Positions 35,508-43,553 of a stretch of 64,000 bases of DNA are shown piece by piece. The notes beneath the pieces are model-generated. The model had not been told where the DNA came from. It made no database searches and saw only the letters and a list, made by a program, of their open reading frames with translations. How positions within the stretch are numbered: position 1 is the first letter of the stretch; the number at the start of each line of letters is the position of its first letter. Both the position numbers and the translations under genes were made by a program. This stretch comes from Paraburkholderia caffeinilytica (GTDB lineage Bacteria; Pseudomonadota; Gammaproteobacteria; Burkholderiales; Burkholderiaceae), in the NCBI RefSeq assembly GCF_003368325.1, contig NZ_CP031466.1:2976001-3040000 (forward strand). Direction: 5' to 3'.

Positions 35508-35615
35508 CTATTGCACTGCAAGCAGGACGTTTGCAATCACACCGGTTGCAATGACGGCGGCGGGCGCGCCGAGTAACGAAATGACCAGGAGCGGTGCGGC
35601 GATTGTCAACTTCAT
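35508..35615 (-). CDS. Putative 35-residue hydrophobic peptide
   Basis: A short frame begins with ATG preceded by CCGGAGG at an ideal distance and encodes a peptide that is almost entirely hydrophobic after MKLT (Ala, Leu, Ile, Val, with Gly-Ala-Pro in the middle). It would span the membrane once. It lies upstream of the GntR-type gene on the same strand. The strong ribosome site and composition argue for translation, but there is no homologue I recognise. Confidence 0.4.
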   Translation of the reverse strand: MKLTIAAPLLVISLLGAPAAVIATGVIANVLLAVQ

Positions 35616-36188
35616 GGCGTTGCCTCCGGGAAAATAACTCGTAAGCAGCGTGGCGTTCGAAGGCGTGTCGGCCACGAAGCACCTGCTGCGTGTTGATTGT
35701 TCCGCTACGCGACGCGGCGCTCATCAACGCTCACAACGTCTGCGCTGGCCAATCATGTCACAAGAACGCCTGTTCGCCAAAACCACGCGAGAAGGCTTCG
35801 CGGGTTCGAGTCACGTGGCGCCGTGGCGTCACGGGAGTACGCAGGCTGACGCGTGGAAGCGTTGCCACGAGATTGACTCGAAGCAGTCCGACACGCATCG
35901 AGTCTGTGCGCTGACGAACATCTCGTATGAAGCGCCACACGATTGCCCGTCGACGGGTCATGCTGCGCTGCGACGGCATTGCAGAGGCATCGCAAATATA
36001 TTGAAAAAAGCTTTTCCCACATATTGATCTGTTGGACACCTCAGCATTAAGATGGGTCCGTTGGCGCGCGACATGTCATCCAGAAGCAAGAGGACAGCTC
36101 GCAGCAGCCATCCCCGAATTGATCCTGCTCGCGAAGCGAGGCCAACGGATCAGCTTCCCAGCAAAGCAGGTTTAGCCAGGAGACGGAG
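35616..36188. other. Intergenic region, no recognised features
   Basis: About 570 bp with overlapping open frames in several registers, none with a ribosome site or recognisable product. The last 100 bp should contain the promoter of the small gene at 36189. Confidence 0.35.
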
Positions 36189-36395
36189 ATGCTCAGTCCG
36201 CATGAATTCGCGACTCTCATGCTGCTCAAGGATGCGCCGGATTGGCTGAGCCTTGACGGTGCCGATCTGGAAGCGCTTCTGGACCGTCAGCTCGTCACGC
36301 TGGAAAACCTCCCTTCCGGGCAGCAGCGTCCGCTGATCACCCACGACGGACAGATGTTTCTCAAGGCTGCAGCTCGTATCCTGAACGACGAATGA
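36189..36395 (+). CDS. Small conserved hypothetical protein
   Basis: A 68-residue acidic helical protein (MLSPHEFATLMLLKDAPDWLSLDGADLEALLDRQLVTLE...). AGGAGACGG lies just upstream of the ATG. The layout of a helix, a D-x-LL segment and a short hairpin (PSGQQRPLITHDGQMFLKAA) resembles a winged-helix or preprotein-like small domain, as in proteins that read out an HTH, but I cannot name the family. A second small gene follows 40 bp later. Confidence 0.65.
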   Translation: MLSPHEFATLMLLKDAPDWLSLDGADLEALLDRQLVTLENLPSGQQRPLITHDGQMFLKAAARILNDE

Positions 36396-36435
36396 CACGT
36401 ATCGCTTGATCAGCTTCACTGTCAAGGAGTGTTCC

Positions 36436-36594
36436 GTGGCCGAATCGTGGACAGGAATCGTCGTGGGTCTGTGCGGGTTGAGCGCCGCCGTGCTGCTGGT
36501 CGCCGTTCACTATTGGCGCGAAATCACGCGGCAGCGGAAACTCAGGCGGATGGACCATCGCGATTGGTGGGAAGTGATGCGCGACAGGCACTGA
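36436..36594 (+). CDS. Small single-span membrane protein
   Basis: A GTG at 36436, six bases after AAGGAG, starts a 52-residue protein: one membrane helix (about 5-27, WTGIVVGLCGLSAAVLLVAVHYW) followed by a strongly basic cytoplasmic tail (REITRQRKLRRMDHRDWWEVMRDRH). It probably forms an operon with the gene at 36189. Function unknown. Confidence 0.6.
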   Translation: MAESWTGIVVGLCGLSAAVLLVAVHYWREITRQRKLRRMDHRDWWEVMRDRH

Positions 36595-36840
36595 AGTGCA
36601 ATAGTGCAATAGCACGCCGTGCATTGGTCCGATACTGGCTAACGCCACGTGCGGCTTCGGCCTGCTCTCCTCGACGTTGAATAGCCGTGCGAGCGCGGGG
36701 CTTGCCATCAATACTTCGACATACTGATTTTCAGCTATTGCAGACATGCAAGTAGCTGAAATGTCTGGTGCCGTGGATGTCCGCGAATAACGCGTTGGAA
36801 TTCTGACGCGACGCAGACTTTATTCAACGGCACGCGTCGT

Positions 36841-36857
36841 CATGAACGCCGTTCATG
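36841..36857. promoter_or_regulatory. 17-bp inverted repeat upstream of the transporter promoter
   Basis: CATGAAC and GTTCATG flank GCC. Another GTTCAT half-site follows at 36860. The element ends 22 bp upstream of the predicted -35, a position suited to an activator. Confidence 0.5.
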
Positions 36858-36878
36858 TCGTTCATTTTTGTCCCGAAT

Positions 36879-36907
36879 TTGACCGTCTTTTGTCGCGGCC
36901 ATATTGT
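36879..36907 (+). promoter_or_regulatory. Sigma-70-like promoter for the MHS transporter gene
   Basis: TTGACC at 36879-36884 and TATTGT at 36902-36907 are separated by exactly 17 bp. Transcription would start near 36914, giving a leader of about 85 nt before the start at 36998. Confidence 0.55.
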
Positions 36908-36997
36908 GCGGACATGCCATCCCCGTTCGTATCGCCATACCTGCCGATCTGAGTTGTCGAGAGGCGGGCTCTCCCACATCGTGCCCTGCCAGATACC

Positions 36998-38335
36998 ATG
37001 AACCCTGACGCAACAGCTACGCTTGCTCCCCTATCCGACCGGCGTCCGACCAGCAAGGTTCGCCGCGCGGTGACGACTGCCGTGCTCGGCCAGATCCTCG
37101 AATGGTACGACTTTTTTCTGTACGGAACGGCCGCCGCGCTGGTGTTCGGCCGGCTCTTCTTCCCCATAGGCAGCGATCCGCTGACTGGGACGATTGCCGC
37201 GTTCGGCGGCTTTACGGTCGGCTTCATCGCCCGCCCGATTGGTGGCGTGCTCTGCGGCCATATCGGAGACCGGTACGGCCGCAAGACGGTCATGATGCTG
37301 ACGCTTTTGATGATGGGCAGCGCGACCGTCCTAATGGGCCTCTTGCCGACCTATCAGCAGATCGGGATCGCAGCCCCCATCATGCTGGTCCTGCTGCGCA
37401 TCGTGCAGGGCCTTGCTGCCGGCGGAGAATGGAGCGGCAGCATTTTGCTCATCCACGAAAACGCACCCGCATCGAAGCGCGGCGCACTGGCTGCGTGGAG
37501 TCCGTGCGGCGCTGCATTCGGCTTCGTTCTTTCCACCGCTGCATTCCTGCTCGTGCAGACGCTTTCGTCTTCCGACTTTCAAAGTTGGGGCTGGCGCGTG
37601 CCGTTCCTGTGCAGCGCCGCGTTAGTCGCGCTCGGACTGTGGATGCGTCGCTCCGTGGATGAAAGCGCTGAGTTCGCCGAGGTCAAGGCTGCGCACCGCG
37701 GCAGTCGCATGCCGATTATCGAAGTGCTGCGCCAATGTCCGCGTCAGGTGCTGACCGTTTTCGGCCTGCGCTTTGGCGAAGGCGCTGCGTCGTACATCTT
37801 CTTCGCTTTTTCGATTGCCTACGGCAGGTTTGTCGGCCTGCCATCGAGCTGGATTCTGGGTGGATTGACCGTGTCCATGCTGCTGATGATCCCCGTTTCG
37901 CTCGTGATGGGTCACGTGACGGACAAGATCGGCCGCAAGCCGGTTTATCTTGCCGGAGCAATCGCAATGGTTCTGGTTGCCTACCCTTACTTCCTGCTGC
38001 TTGGATCGGGCGTGCTATGGAAAGTCGTCCTGGCCCTCGTCCTCGCCAACAGCATCACGCTGGGTATCCTCGAAGGCGCCCAGCCTGCTTTCATCAGCGA
38101 ATTGCTGCCCGTCCATCTACGTTTCTCGGGTCTCGGCATTGGCCGCGAGGTGTCGTCGGTACTCGGCGGCGGCCTGTCGCCGATGATCGCGACGGCGCTG
38201 CTCGCGCACTACCGTAGCGCCGCGCCAGTCGCGATTTACCTCGTTGTTCTCGGACTGATCACCATGCTGGCGACCTGTCTTGCGCCCGAGACCTTCCCAA
38301 AGGCGTTGAGACTTCAGGCGAAAGAAAGTGCTTAA
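36998..38335 (+). CDS. MHS-family MFS transporter (metabolite:H+ symporter)
   Basis: Inner-membrane importer of 445 residues with twelve helices. The MHS signature is clear: LGQILEWYDFFLYGTAAALVFGRLFF near the N-terminus, GHIGDRYGRKTVMM between helices 2 and 3, and ARIVQG-like LRIVQGLAAGGEWSG in helix 4. Relatives carry shikimate, 2-oxoglutarate, citrate, proline/betaine or aromatic acids. It is the first gene of an apparent operon with a two-component monooxygenase and may import its substrate. A promoter and an inverted repeat lie upstream. Confidence 0.9.
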   Translation: MNPDATATLAPLSDRRPTSKVRRAVTTAVLGQILEWYDFFLYGTAAALVFGRLFFPIGSDPLTGTIAAFGGFTVGFIARPIGGVLCGHIGDRYGRKTVMMLTLLMMGSATVLMGLLPTYQQIGIAAPIMLVLLRIVQGLAAGGEWSGSILLIHENAPASKRGALAAWSPCGAAFGFVLSTAAFLLVQTLSSSDFQSWGWRVPFLCSAALVALGLWMRRSVDESAEFAEVKAAHRGSRMPIIEVLRQCPRQVLTVFGLRFGEGAASYIFFAFSIAYGRFVGLPSSWILGGLTVSMLLMIPVSLVMGHVTDKIGRKPVYLAGAIAMVLVAYPYFLLLGSGVLWKVVLALVLANSITLGILEGAQPAFISELLPVHLRFSGLGIGREVSSVLGGGLSPMIATALLAHYRSAAPVAIYLVVLGLITMLATCLAPETFPKALRLQAKESA

Positions 38336-38408
38336 CACCGTCAAGTGGCAGCGCCCCGGCGGCGCCGCGCGAGACGGATCGATTACTCAATTACGACACC
38401 CTGCCATC

Positions 38409-39626
38409 ATGCAAAGCCTCCAAAGTGCCAGTCTTCCGACGCACGCCTACGAACCTCGCGTCATCGATCAAGCCGACCCGTATCCGGAGTACGCGGGTCC
38501 CCTTACCCTCGACGTCCTGATCGAGGAAATAGCGCGTCGCAGGGACGAGTTCGATCAACTCTCGCATGTTCCGCGCGACATGATCGCGAAGATGAAACGC
38601 GCGGGCATCTTTCGGGCAAGTACGCCGCGCCGTTTCGGTGGAGACGCGCTGCCGCCGCCGCAGTTTCTGCGCATGCTCGAACGGATCGCGATCGCCGACG
38701 GATCGACCGCGTGGGTCGCCGCGTTCGGGTCCGCGAATACCTATCTCGCGTCGCTCCCCATCGAAACGCAGCAGCATATCTATGCAAAAGGACCGGATCA
38801 GGTTTTCGCCGGCGGACTCTATCCGTTGCAGCCGGCCGCCAAAGTACCGGGTGGCTTCATGGTCAGCGGACAATGGCGATTCGCAAGCGGTTGCAAGGGC
38901 GCGGACTGGATCGGTGTAGGGATCGGCGGTACGCCCGCCAATTCGGGTGACACCGGCGCGGGAAAGCCGTTCACTGCTGTATTCGCGGCGCACGAGGTCG
39001 AGATCGTCGAGAACTGGAATGTCGTCGGCATGCAGGGCACCGGCAGCCACGATCTGCGGCTTCGCGACAAATTCGTCGATGCGCAATGGACATTCGTTCG
39101 CGGCGGGCAAGCGCTGATCGACGAACCGCTCTACCGCTATCCCGCCGTTGCCTACCAGGCGCAAGTGCACGCCGCGGTCAACATCGGCCTCGCGCGTGCA
39201 GCGCTCGACCTGCTGACCGACATGTCCGGATCGACAAAAACCACCACCGGTGCTCCACGTCTTGCAGACCGCGGTTACTACCGCTCCGGTCTCGCGAAAG
39301 CGGAGGCCAACTGGCGCAGCGCGCGCGCGTTCTTCTACGAGTCCTCCGAGTCGGCGTGGCAGACGATCGTCGCCGGCGATCCTGTGACACAGGATCAGGC
39401 CAATCTGATGCGCCTCAGTGCGACTCACGCCGCACAACTGTGTGCCGAAGTCGTGATGCACGCGTATCAGTTGGCGGGCATCGCGGCGATCTACCGCGAG
39501 AACCGGCTGCAGCGATTGGTGCGCGACTCGATTGTCGTGACGCAGCATGCGTTCCTTGGAGAAGGCACCTACGACGCATCGGGCGCGCTGTTTGCAGGCA
39601 TCGCGCCGGTCACGCCGTATCCCTGA
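38409..39626 (+). CDS. Acyl-CoA-dehydrogenase-fold flavin-dependent monooxygenase (oxygenase component)
   Basis: A 405-residue protein with the acyl-CoA dehydrogenase fold: N-terminal helices (RRDEFDQLSHVPRDMIAKMKRAGIFRASTPRRFGGDAL), the beta domain (VPGGFMVSGQWRFASGCKGADWIGVG), and a C-terminal PF08028-type bundle (VHAAVNIGLARAALDLL...HAYQLAGIAAIYRENRLQRLVRDSIVVTQHAF). There is no dehydrogenase catalytic Glu pattern, and an adjacent flavin reductase points to the HpaB-C2/HsaA/DszC monooxygenase group using reduced FMN or FAD. A GTG at 38328 would extend it and overlap the transporter stop; ATG 38409 is chosen. Substrate unknown. Confidence 0.85.
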   Translation: MQSLQSASLPTHAYEPRVIDQADPYPEYAGPLTLDVLIEEIARRRDEFDQLSHVPRDMIAKMKRAGIFRASTPRRFGGDALPPPQFLRMLERIAIADGSTAWVAAFGSANTYLASLPIETQQHIYAKGPDQVFAGGLYPLQPAAKVPGGFMVSGQWRFASGCKGADWIGVGIGGTPANSGDTGAGKPFTAVFAAHEVEIVENWNVVGMQGTGSHDLRLRDKFVDAQWTFVRGGQALIDEPLYRYPAVAYQAQVHAAVNIGLARAALDLLTDMSGSTKTTTGAPRLADRGYYRSGLAKAEANWRSARAFFYESSESAWQTIVAGDPVTQDQANLMRLSATHAAQLCAEVVMHAYQLAGIAAIYRENRLQRLVRDSIVVTQHAFLGEGTYDASGALFAGIAPVTPYP

Positions 39627-39661
39627 AGAGGCCCGTGACACACGAAAGCGACAGGACAATC

Positions 39662-40198
39662 ATGACTATCGAAGACAGCAAACGGCGTTTCCGCGATGCG
39701 ATGGCCTGCCTGCCGGCGGCCGTCAACATCATCACCACCGACGGCCCGAGCGGACGTAGCGGAATTACCGCAAGCGCAGTCTGTTCCGTAACGGATGCGC
39801 CGCCCACAATGCTCGTTTGTATCAATCAGGCCAGTTATGTGCACGATGTTCTGCATCACAACCGGAACGTGTGCATCAACGTGCTGGCTGCGGAATGCCA
39901 GGACGTCGCGCGGGATTTCGCCGGCATGACGGCCTGCTCGATGGACGAGCGGTTCGAACGTCATGCGTGGACGATCGGGCATCGGTCGGCGCCCGTCCTC
40001 TCGCATGCGATTGCAAGCCTCGAAGGCGAGATTGTCGACCTCAAGAGTGTCGGCTCGCATTCGGTCATGTTTGTGGAAATCAGGCATGTTTCGATCAGGT
40101 CGGGCGGCGACGGACTGATCTACTTTGGCCGGCAGTTCCACCGTCTTGCGCGGCTGGAAGCAACGGCGCAGTCCGTCGTCGCAAGCGCCGCGAGGTGA
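39662..40198 (+). CDS. Flavin reductase (HpaC/HsaB-like)
   Basis: A 178-residue NAD(P)H:flavin oxidoreductase with the FMN-binding split-barrel: FRDAMACLPAAVNIITTDGPSGRSGITASAVCSVTDAPPTMLVCIN, then HHNRNVCINVLAAECQDVARDFAGM and a GLIYFGRQFHRL ending. It should supply reduced flavin to the monooxygenase encoded 35 bp upstream. ATG at 39662 fits the family N-terminus. The next gene begins two bases after its stop. Confidence 0.92.
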   Translation: MTIEDSKRRFRDAMACLPAAVNIITTDGPSGRSGITASAVCSVTDAPPTMLVCINQASYVHDVLHHNRNVCINVLAAECQDVARDFAGMTACSMDERFERHAWTIGHRSAPVLSHAIASLEGEIVDLKSVGSHSVMFVEIRHVSIRSGGDGLIYFGRQFHRLARLEATAQSVVASAAR

Positions 40199-40200
40199 AC

Positions 40201-40917
40201 GTGGAAGTCTGCCTGTTTCTTATCGGCTATCGCAGTGACACGCACCGGGAGCCGCGCGACGTCGATACATCGCTTGTCGAGGCGGCATCCCGGAACGTGG
40301 AAGGGCTGCGACGCTTCGTGATCCATCGCGCTGTCGAGTCGGCGAATGGCGACCCGCTGTCGCAAGAAGATGGTTTGAAACCAACCTGCGTGCTGCAGTG
40401 GTATTTCGACGATCTCGATCTTGGCGAGACAGCGCTTCAGCGTGACGGTGCGGCACACACGATCGTGGACCACACGACAGACGCCGCCCAAGGCCGTCTT
40501 GCATTCACGCAGCAACTCATGGCGGTGAGACGATTCGCTACGCCAAATGCTCACGACTCCGGCAATCCGTCTGAAAAATGCACGTATCTCGTCGGCTACG
40601 AAGGGGAAGCACGCGACTTCAATGCGTGGCTGACGCACTATCTGACGCATCACCCTCCGCTCATGGCGCAACTCCCCGGCATTCGCGAGCTCGAAATCTA
40701 TACGCGCGTCGACTATCGAACCGGCTTGAACATTCCGCGAGCGACTGCCATGCAGCGGAACAAGGTCGTGTTCGACGATCCCGCAGCGCTGGCCCAGGCG
40801 TTGGCCTCGCCGGTCCGTGCGCGGATGAAGCAGGATTTCGACGCATTTCCGGCATACAGCGGTCCGGCCTCGCATTTCCCTATGCACAGCATTTACGGTA
40901 ACCTGAATCGGACGTAA
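40201..40917 (+). CDS. EthD-like / dimeric alpha-beta-barrel protein
   Basis: A 238-residue protein that appears to contain two ferredoxin-like halves. The second (about 125-225) has the EthD-type pattern FNAWLTHYLTHHPPLMAQLPGIRELEIYTRVD. The first (about 1-110) has VEVCLFLIGYR...NVEGLRRFVIHRA. GTG start at 40201 after CGAGG; the gap to the flavin reductase is two bases. EthD-type proteins occur in ring-degradation and ether-degradation operons, often without a known reaction. It is likely to act in the same pathway as the monooxygenase. Confidence 0.65.
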   Translation: MEVCLFLIGYRSDTHREPRDVDTSLVEAASRNVEGLRRFVIHRAVESANGDPLSQEDGLKPTCVLQWYFDDLDLGETALQRDGAAHTIVDHTTDAAQGRLAFTQQLMAVRRFATPNAHDSGNPSEKCTYLVGYEGEARDFNAWLTHYLTHHPPLMAQLPGIRELEIYTRVDYRTGLNIPRATAMQRNKVVFDDPAALAQALASPVRARMKQDFDAFPAYSGPASHFPMHSIYGNLNRT

Positions 40918-41071
40918 AGCCGGACGCAATTAGTTCCAACCGGTCCGGCGCTGTCACTTCCCCGCTCTGCGACCCGGATGTTGTTGCGCCGAAAGTTGCG
41001 CGTCCGTCCTAACAGCCAGTGTCTGACGCAACGCGATCGTCAGACTCCTTCACTGCCGCGATTCGAACGTC

Positions 41072-42052
41072 ATGACAAAGTCGCACCCTGGCATTACGGA
41101 TTTGAATCTGCTGCGCGTGTTTCTGGCCATCTCGGATCTACGCAGCCTGACCGCCGCGGGCGAACGCCTCGGACTCACGCAACCCGCCGTTAGCCATGCG
41201 CTCCGGCGGCTGCGTGCGTTATTCGACGATCCGCTCTTCGTCCGCACGCCCAGCGGCATGGTCCCCACCGATGCGGCACTGCGTTTGCACGCACCGCTCA
41301 CGCAGGCATTCGAAATCATCAACGCGGCGGTGCAGCAGCTCGCGAAATTCGACCCCGCTACGACGACGCGCGTATTCCGCGTGTCAATGTCGGATATGTC
41401 GGAGTTCTATTTCCTGCCGCCGCTTCTCTCGATGCTCGACCGCACTGCGCGCGGCATCCGGATCGAGATTGCCAATGTCTCCGTCGACTCCGTGAGTGCC
41501 GCGATGCGCAGCGGTGAAATCGACCTCGCGCTCGGTTACGTTCCGGGTCTGGATCCCGGTTGTGTGAGCAGGACGCTATTCTTCGACGAACACGTTTGCG
41601 TGGTGCGGGCGGGTCATCCTTTGCGCAAACTGAAGCCAACCAAGGAAGACCTCGCGGGTTTGCGCTACGTCTACGCAAGCACGAATGCAACCGGACACCG
41701 GATGGTCGAGCAATGGCTGGAGGAATTGAATCTGCGCCGGGATATCGTGCTGCGCCTGCCTCATTTTGTAGTCGCGCCCGAGATCGTCCAGAACACCGAT
41801 CTCGCAGTCATTTTCCCCAGGAGCATCGCGCAGCGCTTCAACCGCAACAAGTCCTTCCGCATCCTCCCGTTGCCTTTCTCGTTGCCGCGCATCGAAATTC
41901 AGGTTCATTGTCATAGCCAGTTCTCGGCGGATCCAGGCATCGCATGGCTGCTCGACTCCATATACGATATGTTTCATCAACCCGACCCGCCTGAAGGCAC
42001 AACGTTCGAGGCCGCCTCCGCTTCGTCCGCCGTTGGCGCGCGAGGGGCTTGA
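41072..42052 (+). CDS. LysR-family regulator, NodD/NahR-like branch
   Basis: A 326-residue regulator. The N-terminus reads DLNLLRVFLAISDLRSLTAAGERLGLTQPAVSHALRRLRALFDDPLFVRTPSGMVPT, the hallmark of the NahR/NodD/LinR group, which often activates aromatic catabolism. The effector domain contains FRVSMSDMSEFYFLPPLLSML and IDLALGYVPGLDPG. It lies 154 bp after the monooxygenase cluster on the same strand, so it is the likely regulator of that cluster. Confidence 0.9.
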   Translation: MTKSHPGITDLNLLRVFLAISDLRSLTAAGERLGLTQPAVSHALRRLRALFDDPLFVRTPSGMVPTDAALRLHAPLTQAFEIINAAVQQLAKFDPATTTRVFRVSMSDMSEFYFLPPLLSMLDRTARGIRIEIANVSVDSVSAAMRSGEIDLALGYVPGLDPGCVSRTLFFDEHVCVVRAGHPLRKLKPTKEDLAGLRYVYASTNATGHRMVEQWLEELNLRRDIVLRLPHFVVAPEIVQNTDLAVIFPRSIAQRFNRNKSFRILPLPFSLPRIEIQVHCHSQFSADPGIAWLLDSIYDMFHQPDPPEGTTFEAASASSAVGARGA

Positions 42053-42158
42053 TCCACGCGAATGTCTACCAAGCAATCGCGTCTACTCGTGACGCTTGCC
42101 GACGTACATAGCAAAGACGCCGCGGGAAGCAGCCGATTGCGAGCCGCATGTCGGTCTG

Positions 42159-42452
42159 TTATGGGAGTTTGCCGAGAAGAGCGCCGAGTTCGTCTTTCTT
42201 GAATGCACGGAGCGTTTGCGTGCGGACATTGCCCGCGGAGCCGAGCGCGAGGCCGAATGACATGAAGCTTTGCTCGTCCGGTGCTTCCACGATCGTGACA
42301 ATGTCATATTGGCCCATCGTCCAGTAGATCTCTTTCATTTCACAGCCAAAGCTCTTGGCCATTTCCGCCGCTTGACCGGCCCGCTGCGTTGTGTTTTTGA
42401 CGGCGCGAATACCCTGATCGGTAAACTGCGCAAGAACCACATAAGTCGCCAT
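42159..42452 (-). CDS. GYD domain-containing protein
   Basis: A 97-residue protein of the GYD family (COG4274): MATYVVLAQFTDQGIRAVKNTTQRA, MKEIYWTMGQYDIVTIVEAPDEQSFMSFGLALGSAGNVRTQTLRAF. The ferredoxin-like fold and the GQYD motif are complete. The ATG at 42452 has AGGGGAA upstream. Function of the family is unknown. It stands alone between two oppositely oriented regulators. Confidence 0.85.
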   Translation of the reverse strand: MATYVVLAQFTDQGIRAVKNTTQRAGQAAEMAKSFGCEMKEIYWTMGQYDIVTIVEAPDEQSFMSFGLALGSAGNVRTQTLRAFKKDELGALLGKLP

Positions 42453-42789
42453 GACGATTCCCCTTACGAATACGACGAGTCGGGATTCAGACACGCAGGC
42501 TCGACTGCGAACGCCACTGCAATCGAGTTGCTCGAAAGCGTTCTGCGCGTAACCTGATTTTAGGCAATGGAATCGCGCGTCACTGGCTGTTTGGCGGCTT
42601 GGACAGTCGAGGAGGCGCGAGGCCGATCGCATCAATCTCGACACCTAACGTTTCCGATGGGAAAAGTTGCTCAATGGCCACATGAGCCGGACATGTGCTG
42701 GACGCTAGCCGCTAGCCAGCCCCACCCTTCTCAAATGTTATTATCGGAAACATCGAACGCCGCGCAAGGCGAGCATCTAAGCCAGCCCC
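42453..42789. other. Intergenic region, no recognised features
   Basis: About 335 bp between the divergent GYD and XRE-cupin genes. I see no palindrome, promoter or small gene with good support. Confidence 0.35.
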
Positions 42790-43422
42790 ATGGACACCCA
42801 CCTCACCAAACCCGCTGATCCATCGACCACCGACCTCGGCCGCCGCGTGCGCGCCGCCCGCCAGGCGCAGGATTTGACGCTCGAAACCGCGAGCCGCCTC
42901 TGTGGCGTCTCCCGCTCGACCCTCTCCAAAGTCGAAAACGGTCTGATGTCCCCGACTTTCGACGTCCTGCAAAAGATCGTGCTCGGCTTGAGGATTGAGA
43001 TTGGCGAACTGTTCGGCTCGACACCCAAGGTCAGCGCCAGCGGCCGGCGCGCGTTGACCCGCAAAAACGAGGGCCAGCGCCACGCCTATCGCGGCTATCA
43101 GATGGAGTTGCTCGCCACGGATCTGGCGCACAAGGCGATGTTGCCGTTTCGCATCCGCATCTCGGCGCACACGCTGGATGCTTTCGATGACTGGGGCCGT
43201 CACGAGGGCGAAGAATTCCTGTACGTGATCAGCGGCAGCGTGTGCCTCTATTCCGAGTTGTACGCGCCGACGCATCTGAACGCTGGCGACAGCCTGTACT
43301 TCGACAGCCGTACCGGCCACGCTGCAGTCTCCACCAGCGACGAAGACGCGGAGGTGTTGTGGATGGCAACCAGCGCCGACATTCCGCAGACGTCGGCGGC
43401 TGCGGAACCGACGAAAAAATAG
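42790..43422 (+). CDS. XRE-family regulator with C-terminal cupin domain
   Basis: A 210-residue regulator: an N-terminal XRE HTH (LGRRVRAARQAQDLTLETASRLCGVSRSTLSKVENGLMSPTFDVLQKIVLGL) and a C-terminal cupin (about 130-195; HEGEEFLYVISGSVCLYSELYAPTHLNAGDSLYFDSRTGHAAV). Proteins of this design (SutR/PuuR-like) sense small metabolites. It is convergent with the large flavo-FeS gene, and its target is unclear. Confidence 0.88.
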   Translation: MDTHLTKPADPSTTDLGRRVRAARQAQDLTLETASRLCGVSRSTLSKVENGLMSPTFDVLQKIVLGLRIEIGELFGSTPKVSASGRRALTRKNEGQRHAYRGYQMELLATDLAHKAMLPFRIRISAHTLDAFDDWGRHEGEEFLYVISGSVCLYSELYAPTHLNAGDSLYFDSRTGHAAVSTSDEDAEVLWMATSADIPQTSAAAEPTKK

Positions 43423-43553
43423 CGAAGGCGCCTGAGCCGCTCGCAGCGCGTGGAAACGCCAAAAGCGAAGGCCAGCGTCGCCCATGCCGACGGCAGCGCC
43501 ACCGGCAAATGACAATGCCAGTGCCGACACCAATAGCAACGCCGTCGCGCCCC

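Larger units (their letters stand above)
36595..36997. other. Intergenic region upstream of the MHS transporter
   Basis: About 400 bp with no gene. The last 160 bp contain a 17-bp inverted repeat and a good sigma-70-like promoter, described separately. Confidence 0.5.

Noticed and set aside
38391..39659. Long minus-strand frame over the monooxygenase gene
   Set aside because: Shadow of a well-supported gene; no domain or ribosome site.
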